Positions 6,614 through 11,799 of a stretch of DNA of 11,799 bases are shown here, piece after piece. The stretch is taken from NCBI GenBank assembly GCA_964528575.1, contig CAZGTQ010000384.1:1-11799 (forward strand), in the 5' to 3' direction. Position numbers and translations under genes: made by a program. Position 1 is the first letter of the stretch; every line of letters starts with the position of its first letter. Source of the stretch: CAZGTQ01 sp964528575 (GTDB taxonomy: Bacteria; Planctomycetota; UBA1135; GCA-002686595). The notes beneath the pieces were generated by a model. It made no database searches, was not told the origin of the DNA, and saw only the letters and a program-made list of their open reading frames with translations.

Positions 6614-7363
6614 ATGTTCCCCGCCTGAACCTACCGCCCGCGCCCCGGCGCGTACAACGCGCTCGACGAGCGCGCGCGCATCCTGCTCGCCGCGTGCGGC
6701 GTCGCCGCGAGCGTCGCGACGTGGCACGTCCCGACGCTCGCGGCGCTGCTCGCCGTCGCGCTGGCGATCGTCGTCGCCGCGCGCCTGCGCTTCGCGGAGG
6801 TGCGCCGCTTCGCGCTCTTCGCGACGTTCCTCGTCGCGTTCCTCGTCGGGCTGACCTGGCTCACGTCGGACGCGCCGCCGGTCGAGCGCGCGCGCGACGC
6901 GCTCGCGCAGGCGCTGCGCATGTACGCGCTCGTCGCGTTCGCGCTCGTCCTGCCGTTCACGCTCGACCCGACGCGCTACGGCCTGGCGCTGCGCCGCCTC
7001 GGCCTGGGCGACCGCCTCGCGTTCGCGATCGAGCTCGCGTTCCGCTTCGTGCCGGCGTACGCGCTGCGCTTCGAACGCACGCTCGCGGCCCAGTCGGCTC
7101 GCGGCCTGGAGCTCGACGCCGCGCGCCTGGGCGTGCTCGAGCGCCTGCGCCGCACGATTCCGCTGCTCGTGCCGGTGTGCCTCGACGCGATCGTCGCCGG
7201 CGAGGATCTGGCGGACGCGATGGACCTGCGCGCCTTCGGAACCGGCCCCCGCACCTGGTGCGGCGAAACGCGCTTCGGCGCCCGCGAGTGGTCCGCGCTC
7301 GCGCTGGGCGCCGGCTTGGTCGCGCTGGCTGTGGTGCCGCGCGCGGCGGGGGGCCTGGGTTGA
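6614..7363 (+). CDS. ecfT: ECF importer transmembrane coupling protein EcfT, with an in-frame TGA at codon 5
   Basis: ATG 6614 directly follows the S component stop. The frame reads MFPA, then TGA (6626-6628), then TYRPRPGAYNALDERARIL. The part after the TGA aligns without gaps to the usual EcfT N-terminus (Y-x-P-x-x-S-x-L-H-R-L-D-P-R-T-K type), so the frame is genuine up to one codon after the TGA. Several transmembrane segments follow. The first coupling motif is SARG (A162-R163-G164) and the second is AMDLRAFG (R206-A207). These are the cytoplasmic motifs that dock onto the ATPases. Total length (250 codons) is normal for EcfT. The first ATG/GTG/TTG after the TGA is GTG 6800, which would remove the conserved N-terminus and about one membrane helix. 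Explanations are a recoded UGA, a non-standard start, a point mutation or an assembly error. The second motif has RA where RG is common. Confidence 0.85.
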
Positions 7364-7400
7364 CCCGCTCGACGGCTCTTGCGCCGCGTCCCGCGCGCGC

Positions 7401-7508
7401 TCAGGTCGCGAACAGCACGACCGCGAGCAGCACGAGCACGATCAGCCCGAGGAACACCGTCGTCGACTCGGGAGTCTGCGAGGCCGACGGGCTCTGGCGG
7501 GGGCGCAT
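7401..7508 (-). CDS. Small single-span membrane protein (35 residues), unknown function
   Basis: The protein starts at ATG 7508 and stops at TGA 7401-7403. It has a polar N-terminus (MRPRQSPSASQTPES), then an uninterrupted hydrophobic helix TVFLGLIVLVLLAVVLFA, then a final Thr. Nearly every third codon position is G or C, as in neighbouring real genes. The layout (basic, Ser/Pro-rich head plus one helix) is typical of bacterial small membrane proteins. It is convergent with ecfT, 37 bases from that stop. Its ATG overlaps the divergent ATG of the next gene within GCATGC. I do not recognise a family. Its promoter would have to lie inside the first codons of the divergent gene. Confidence 0.62.
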   Translation of the reverse strand: MRPRQSPSASQTPESTTVFLGLIVLVLLAVVLFAT

Positions 7509-10029
7509 GCCAGCCTGGGACGGAAGCGGAGCGGGAGCGGGTTCCCCCCAACTCGGCTCGCGCTTGCTCGCGGCCGCTCTGGTGGCCGCCCTGGCGAGCG
7601 CACCGGCCGGCGCGGCGCGGGCGCAGCTCGTCGTCGAGCCCGAGGAGGGGGAGCTCGGCGCCGCCTGGCGCGCGGCGGGCGACGAGCGGCGGGCCGCGGC
7701 GCCCGTGCACGCCGACGGCGACGGCGCGGGGCGCGGGGGCGCCGAGCAGGTCCTGCTCGATCTCGCACCGGTCGGCGGCGACGTCGCGGCGCTGTGGGTC
7801 GATGCGCGCGACGGCGTGCCGACGCTCTACCTCGGCTCGCCGAGCGGGGGCGAGCGCGCGCTCCACCCCTTCGCCGCGCTCGACGAGCTCGATGCGCGGC
7901 TGGCGGCGAGCGCGCTCGCGTTCGCCGGGATCGCGAGCTGGAGCGCGACGGCGGACGGCGCGCCCGTCGCGTGGACGCGCGCGTTCGGCGCGGGGCAGAC
8001 CGACGCGGAGCCCGTGCTCTTCGTCGAGCGCGCCGACGTCCCCGGACCCGTCGACGGCGTCCCGCTCTTCGCGACGCGCGACGGCCGCGCGGGGATCGCC
8101 GCCTGGATCGGCGGCGGCGCGGCGTGGTGCCGGCGCTTCGAGGACGGCTGGACGCCGGCGGGACGGCCCGTGCGGCTCGACCCGGACGGGCCGCCGGCGA
8201 GCGGCTCGGCCGTCGCCGCGCTCGGCGCCGGGGACGAGGCGCTCGTCGCCTGGGAGGCGGACGGCGCGACGCGGGCGTGGGCGTATCCGCCCGGCGGGCG
8301 GGCCCGGCTCGTCGAGCTCGGGGCGGGGCGCCCGCTCGCCCTCGCCGCGGTGCCGCGCGGCTTCTGGATCGCGCTCGCCGAAAGCGATCGGCTGCGGCTG
8401 GTCGAGCTCGACCCCACCGGCGCGCAGACGGGAGAGGCCCCGTCGATCGTCGGCGCCGTGCACGACGCGGACCTCGTCGCGGGGCCGGCGGGCGCGTGGC
8501 TCGCGCTCGCGGTCGAGCGCGCCGGCGACGACGGCGACCCCCGCACGGCGCGCGGAGCGATCGCGGTGTACCTGCTCGATGCGGGCGGGACCGCGCTCTG
8601 GACGCCGGTCCGATTGCCCGGTCCCGAGGGCCGCGGAGCGGGCGGCGTGCGCCTCGCGCCGCGGCTGCACGGCATCGTCGCGGCGTGGACCGATCGGCGC
8701 GGCGGCGACGGCGACGTGACGTACCGCCACGTGACGCTGCCCGCGTCCGATGCGCCGGAGGAGCGCTGGACCCGCGACCGCGCGAGCGCGGACCAGCGCT
8801 CGGTGGCGTGCGCGTCGGCCGCGGGGCACGCGCGCGTCGCGTGGATCGACCGGCGCGACGGCGCGGACGCGCTCGTGACGCGCTCGCTCGACGCGCGCGG
8901 CCACGCGGGGCCCGAGATCGCCGTCGCGCCCGCCGCGCGCGGCACGACGCGCACGCTGCCCGCGCTCACCCTGCTCGCCGACGGGCGCTTCCTCGCCGCG
9001 TGGATCGAGAGCGAGCAAGCCGCCCCCGAGCCCGCGGCCCCCGTCGCGCTCGCCGCAGACCTGCCGGACGCGGCGGACGACGCCGTGCACGACGACGGCG
9101 CGCACGACGACGCGTTGGACGACGACAGCGTGCACGACGACGCCGGGGAGGTCCCGGACGAGGGCGCGGCCGCGTCGCTCGTCGTGCGCGCGTTCGGCGT
9201 CGACGGCCGGCCGCTCGGCGAGCCGCTGCGCATCGACGACGTCGACCTCGCGGCCGGCGCGCCGGCGCTCGCCCCGCTCGTCGGCGACCGTGGCTACGTC
9301 CTCGTCTGGACGCGACCCGGCACGGGGCCGCTCGCGCAGCGTCTGACCGCCGGCGGCCGTCCGGCGGACGAGCCGCTGCGGCTCGCGCGCGGGAGCGGCG
9401 AGCACGCGGGCCGTCCCGCCGCCGCGCGGCTCGCCGACGGCCGCGTCGCGATCGTCTGGGACGTGCGCCCGCCCGACGCGCCCGCGAGCCTCGCCGGGCG
9501 TTTCGTGTCGACGTCGGGATCGCTCGAGCGCGACGGATTCGCCGTGCTGCACGGCGGCGAGCTCGGCGCCCGCGAGCCCGCGCTCGCTGCTGCGGCACAG
9601 GGCGGCTTCCTGCTCGCGTGGACGAGCGGCGCGCCCGTCGCCTCCGACTGCGTGGCGTCCCACCGCGACGCGCAAGGCCGAGCGCGCGGACGGCCGCTCG
9701 CGCTCACCACCGCGCTGGGGCGCCAGACGCGCGTGACGCTCGCGCCGCTCGCCGGCGGAGCTTTCGTCGCGGCGTGGGAGGACGACCTGTCGCAGGAGCG
9801 GCGCATCGTCGGCCGCCGCGTCGCACCCTGGGCGATGGCGCGGGCGGCGGACGCGCTCGGGCCGGCGGTCGCGCTCGACGTGCCCGTGGAGGGCGCGTTG
9901 AACCCGCACGCGGCGGCTCCACGCCTCGTCGCGCTCGACGACGGCTTCGCTGCCCTGTGGGAGGACGCGCGCCGCTCCCGCGGGATTGACGTCGTCGCGC
10001 GCGTGCTCGGCCCGGCGTTCGACGACTGA
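7507..10029 (+). CDS. Large secreted repeat protein, probable beta-propeller(s), with acidic His/Asp insert
   Basis: An 840-residue protein. ATG 7507 is followed by a Gly/Ser/Pro-rich head, the hydrophobic core LLAAALVAALASAPAGA, and a likely signal peptidase site after ARA (before QLVVEP). The body is a series of degenerate ~50-60-residue repeats, each with a hydrophobic-[AL]W-[EDTI]-x-[DR] strand. Clear copies lie near residues 95, 198, 246, 389 (AAWTDRRGGDGD), 444 (VAWIDRRDGAD), 497, 598, 648, 702, 755 (AAWEDDLSQ) and 816 (ALWEDARRS). These look like propeller blades of the sialidase/exo-glycosidase-like or TolB-like sort, but without recognisable catalytic residues. Residues ~518-545 form an inserted Asp/His-rich loop. 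No membrane anchor is seen after the signal, so it is probably secreted or periplasmic. TTG 7564 is an alternative start but would leave the signal peptide without a basic head. The frame is open far upstream, but that part overlaps the ECF genes and is not real. Confidence 0.83.
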   Translation: MPAWDGSGAGAGSPQLGSRLLAAALVAALASAPAGAARAQLVVEPEEGELGAAWRAAGDERRAAAPVHADGDGAGRGGAEQVLLDLAPVGGDVAALWVDARDGVPTLYLGSPSGGERALHPFAALDELDARLAASALAFAGIASWSATADGAPVAWTRAFGAGQTDAEPVLFVERADVPGPVDGVPLFATRDGRAGIAAWIGGGAAWCRRFEDGWTPAGRPVRLDPDGPPASGSAVAALGAGDEALVAWEADGATRAWAYPPGGRARLVELGAGRPLALAAVPRGFWIALAESDRLRLVELDPTGAQTGEAPSIVGAVHDADLVAGPAGAWLALAVERAGDDGDPRTARGAIAVYLLDAGGTALWTPVRLPGPEGRGAGGVRLAPRLHGIVAAWTDRRGGDGDVTYRHVTLPASDAPEERWTRDRASADQRSVACASAAGHARVAWIDRRDGADALVTRSLDARGHAGPEIAVAPAARGTTRTLPALTLLADGRFLAAWIESEQAAPEPAAPVALAADLPDAADDAVHDDGAHDDALDDDSVHDDAGEVPDEGAAASLVVRAFGVDGRPLGEPLRIDDVDLAAGAPALAPLVGDRGYVLVWTRPGTGPLAQRLTAGGRPADEPLRLARGSGEHAGRPAAARLADGRVAIVWDVRPPDAPASLAGRFVSTSGSLERDGFAVLHGGELGAREPALAAAAQGGFLLAWTSGAPVASDCVASHRDAQGRARGRPLALTTALGRQTRVTLAPLAGGAFVAAWEDDLSQERRIVGRRVAPWAMARAADALGPAVALDVPVEGALNPHAAAPRLVALDDGFAALWEDARRSRGIDVVARVLGPAFDD
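9061..9150 (+). repeat. Degenerate repeats encoding a His/Asp-rich loop
   Basis: Short units of the type GTGCACGACGAC or GCGCACGACGAC recur four times with variations. They encode successive HDD/DDA/DDD motifs (VHDDGAHDDALDDDSVHDDA). The loop interrupts the regular ~50-residue blade spacing of the host protein, so it looks like an expanded insertion between blades. Confidence 0.7.
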
Positions 10030-10034
10030 TCGCC

Positions 10035-10057
10035 GGCGCCGCCGTACGGGCGGTGCT
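10035..10057. terminator. Hairpin between convergent genes, possible bidirectional terminator
   Basis: The 57-bp gap between the convergent stops contains a 9-bp stem (10035-10043 with 10049-10057, including two G-T pairs) around a GTACG loop. No T-run follows on either strand, so it is not a canonical intrinsic terminator. Its position between convergent stops suits termination or mRNA 3'-end protection. Confidence 0.4.
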
Positions 10058-10086
10058 CGACGGGCCGCCGGTTCTCCGACGGGCGC

Positions 10087-11799
10087 TCAGCGCGGGCCGG
10101 GGCCGCGCAGCTCGCGCGCGAGGTCGATGACGATCGCGGGCGTCGTCACCTTCGCGTAGCCGCCGGCGTACACGCGCGCGGCGCCCGCGATCGCGGCGGT
10201 CGTCGCGTCGAAGGGCGCGCCGACGATCAGATCGGGCACGCCGTTGCCGTCGACGTCGCCGACGCTCGCCACCGCGAAGCCGAAGCGCGTCTTCGCGCGC
10301 GGGCCGTGCAGCTCGAACAGGATCCGCCGGCCGGCGCCGGAGCGCACGAGCACGAAACCCTCGCCCTCGTTCGCGTTGGGAGCCTGCGGCGCGCCGACGA
10401 TCACGTCCGCTCGCCCGTCGCCGTCGAAGTCGACGCCGCCGTGGACGTCGCTGCCGAGTTGGCCGTTCTGCGCGCTGCCGGCCACTTCCTGCAGGATCGC
10501 CCCCGTGCGGCCGGAGTACACGCGCGCCATGCCGCCGTTGAGCACCGGCGTGTCCGCCTCGAGCGCGCCGACGACGAGGTCGGGCACGTCGTCCCCGTCG
10601 ACGTCGCCCGCCCCGGCGACGCTGTTGCCGAGGTGGTCGCCGGGCAGCGTGCCGAGGAAGTTGTGGAGCAGGCTCCCGTCGCGCCCGGAGAACACGCGCG
10701 CTCCGCCGGCGCTCCCGCCGTTGGTCGTGTCGCCCCACACGCCGACGATCAGGTCGGCGAACCCGTCGCCGTCGACGTCGCCCGCTCCGTCGACCGCGAT
10801 GCCCATCTTCCAGCCGCCGCCCTCGCCGATCCAGTGGTGCAGCTCTTCGCCCGTGCGGCCCGAGTACACGCGCGCCGCGCCCAGGTTGAACGGCCCCTCG
10901 AGCGAGGAGCCGATGATCACGTCGGCGAACCCGTCGGCGTCGACGTCGCCCGCGCCGGCGAGCGCCGAGCCGAACGCGCCGCCGGAGTCGGCTCCGTAGT
11001 GGACGCGCAGGACGCTCCAGTCCGCTCCGGACAGCACGAGCGCGGCGCCGTGCTGCGGGCCCACGGTCGAGTCGGTGTCCGAGCCGACGAGCACGTCGCC
11101 GATCCCGTCGCCGTCGAGGTCGCCCGCGCCGGCGACGCCGACGCCCAGGTTCTGCCCGGGCGTGTCGCCCCACTGCGTGTGCAGCGTCGCGCCGGTCCGG
11201 CCGGAGAAGACGTACGCGACCCCCGCGTTGAACGCGGCGCGGTCGGAGCCGCGCACGCCGACAACGAAGTCGGCGTGCCCGTCGCGGTCGACGTCGCCCA
11301 CCCCGTCGACCGACTGCCCCGCGAAGTCGAACTCGGCGCCGAACACCTCGAACAGGAGCGCCTGCGGCTCGAGCGGCGTCGGCTCCCCGTCGTGGTCGTG
11401 GGCGCCGCCGACTCCGCCGCTCGCTCCGTCGTTCGCCGGGTGGACCTGGAACAGGACGAGTGCCTTCGCCACGTGCCCCGCGGCGTCCGCGACCGTGGCG
11501 CGCAGGACGTGCTCGCCCGCGCCGAGCGGGCCGATCGACCCGCTCGCCGTCAGGCCCGTCGGGGTCGGCGTCGTGTGCAACGGGGCCGCGACGGGCGCGC
11601 CGTCGACCGTGAGCGCGAGCGAGAGCGGGTCGACGTCGCCGCCGACGACGCGCACGAGCACGGCCGCGTGCGTCGCGAGCACGGTCTGGCCGGGCTGGGG
11701 GAGCTCGATCGAGATCTGCGGCGCGCCGCCGGACGTCGGCGGCTGCGTGGTCGAGCCGGAGCCGCCGCCTCCGCCGCACGCGCCGACGCACGCGCCGAG
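10087..11799 (-). CDS. FG-GAP repeat lipoprotein (seven-repeat integrin-alpha-like beta-propeller), N-terminus cut off
   Basis: The minus-strand frame enters at the right edge and stops at 10087-10089. It gives 570 residues, lacking only the first part of the signal peptide. The visible start LGACVGACGGGGGSGS fits a lipobox (LGAC or VGAC) with a Gly/Ser linker, so the protein is probably a lipid-anchored surface or periplasmic lipoprotein. An Ig-like/cohesin-like region follows (to about the HDHDG linker). Then come seven FG-GAP repeats with calcium loops: GDVDRDGHADFVVG, GDLDGDGIGDVLVG, GDVDADGFADVIIG, GDVDGDGFADLIVG, GDVDGDDVPDLVVG, VDFDGDGRADVIVG, GDVDGNGVPDLIVG. Seven copies make a closed integrin-like propeller. 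An internal GTG at 11682 is not the start, because the lipobox lies upstream in frame. Function is probably adhesion or cell-surface organisation; no enzyme motif is seen. It converges on the large secreted repeat gene. Confidence 0.92.
   Translation of the reverse strand, partial: LGACVGACGGGGGSGSTTQPPTSGGAPQISIELPQPGQTVLATHAAVLVRVVGGDVDPLSLALTVDGAPVAAPLHTTPTPTGLTASGSIGPLGAGEHVLRATVADAAGHVAKALVLFQVHPANDGASGGVGGAHDHDGEPTPLEPQALLFEVFGAEFDFAGQSVDGVGDVDRDGHADFVVGVRGSDRAAFNAGVAYVFSGRTGATLHTQWGDTPGQNLGVGVAGAGDLDGDGIGDVLVGSDTDSTVGPQHGAALVLSGADWSVLRVHYGADSGGAFGSALAGAGDVDADGFADVIIGSSLEGPFNLGAARVYSGRTGEELHHWIGEGGGWKMGIAVDGAGDVDGDGFADLIVGVWGDTTNGGSAGGARVFSGRDGSLLHNFLGTLPGDHLGNSVAGAGDVDGDDVPDLVVGALEADTPVLNGGMARVYSGRTGAILQEVAGSAQNGQLGSDVHGGVDFDGDGRADVIVGAPQAPNANEGEGFVLVRSGAGRRILFELHGPRAKTRFGFAVASVGDVDGNGVPDLIVGAPFDATTAAIAGAARVYAGGYAKVTTPAIVIDLARELRGPGPR

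Noticed and set aside
6626..6652. Second selenocysteine codon (in ecfT) as a firm call
   Set aside because: The downstream hairpin is only 5 bp with loop CCCG and lacks the GGU loop of the SelW SECIS. EcfT proteins are not known to use a redox residue here. Kept only as a finding about an unexplained TGA.
7364..7400. Terminator between ecfT and the small membrane gene
   Set aside because: No stable stem with a T-run is visible in these 37 bases; GC-rich partial pairing is not distinctive.
5605..7506. Long N-terminal extension (over 600 residues) of the secreted repeat protein in the same frame
   Set aside because: It overlaps the ECF ATPase, S and T genes and is Arg-rich shadow. The signal peptide beginning at 7507 fixes the real start.
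6976..9909. 977-residue minus-strand open frame opposite the repeat protein
   Set aside because: Antisense shadow without domain signals. The plus strand shows regular blade-like repeats and a signal peptide.

Overview
The window is a very GC-rich bacterial chromosome segment (by eye well above 70 % G+C, third codon positions almost all G or C). It carries a large secreted HExxH peptidase of the DUF1570/gluzincin style, an FG-GAP repeat lipoprotein, a big secreted beta-propeller-like protein, and mostly weak Shine-Dalgarno sites. This gene content fits an uncultured member of the Planctomycetota, with Myxococcota or a relative as the alternative. The assignment is inference from gene content, not from a marker gene.

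Left third, minus strand (1-3556): a secreted methionine-rich protein (3556 down to 2489) is followed after 97 bp by a secreted TPR plus HExxH peptidase-like protein that runs off the left edge. Both start codons are preceded by nearly the same 9-mer and neither has a clear Shine-Dalgarno. A non-coding divergent region of about 400 bp (3557-3958) follows.

Centre, plus strand (3959-7363): a compact four-gene cluster. The first gene, at 3959-4183, is a 74-residue SelW/Rdx-family selenoprotein. Its CxxU motif uses an in-frame TGA at 3989-3991. A perfect 7-bp hairpin with a GGUCU loop lies 21 nt after the TGA and forms a bacterial SECIS element. A standard annotator would stop at the TGA and lose the gene. 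Sixteen bases later begins a complete energy-coupling-factor (ECF) vitamin or metal importer: a fused double ATPase (4200-5858), a substrate-binding S component starting at an overlapping GTG (5855-6613), and an EcfT transmembrane component (6614-7363). The ecfT reading frame has an in-frame TGA as its fifth codon and no other usable start upstream of its conserved N-terminus.

Right third: a 35-residue one-helix membrane protein, not previously called by length-limited ORF finding, lies on the minus strand (7401-7508). Its ATG overlaps, within the palindrome GCATGC, the ATG of an 840-residue secreted repeat protein on the plus strand (7507-10029). That gene converges, across a hairpin-containing gap of 57 bp, on a minus-strand lipoprotein with seven FG-GAP/calcium-loop repeats (10087 to the right edge, signal peptide cut off).

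The most interesting items are the selenoprotein with its SECIS, its linkage to an ECF importer, the unexplained TGA in ecfT, and the hidden small membrane protein. I saw no tRNA, rRNA, CRISPR, insertion sequence or recognisable riboswitch.
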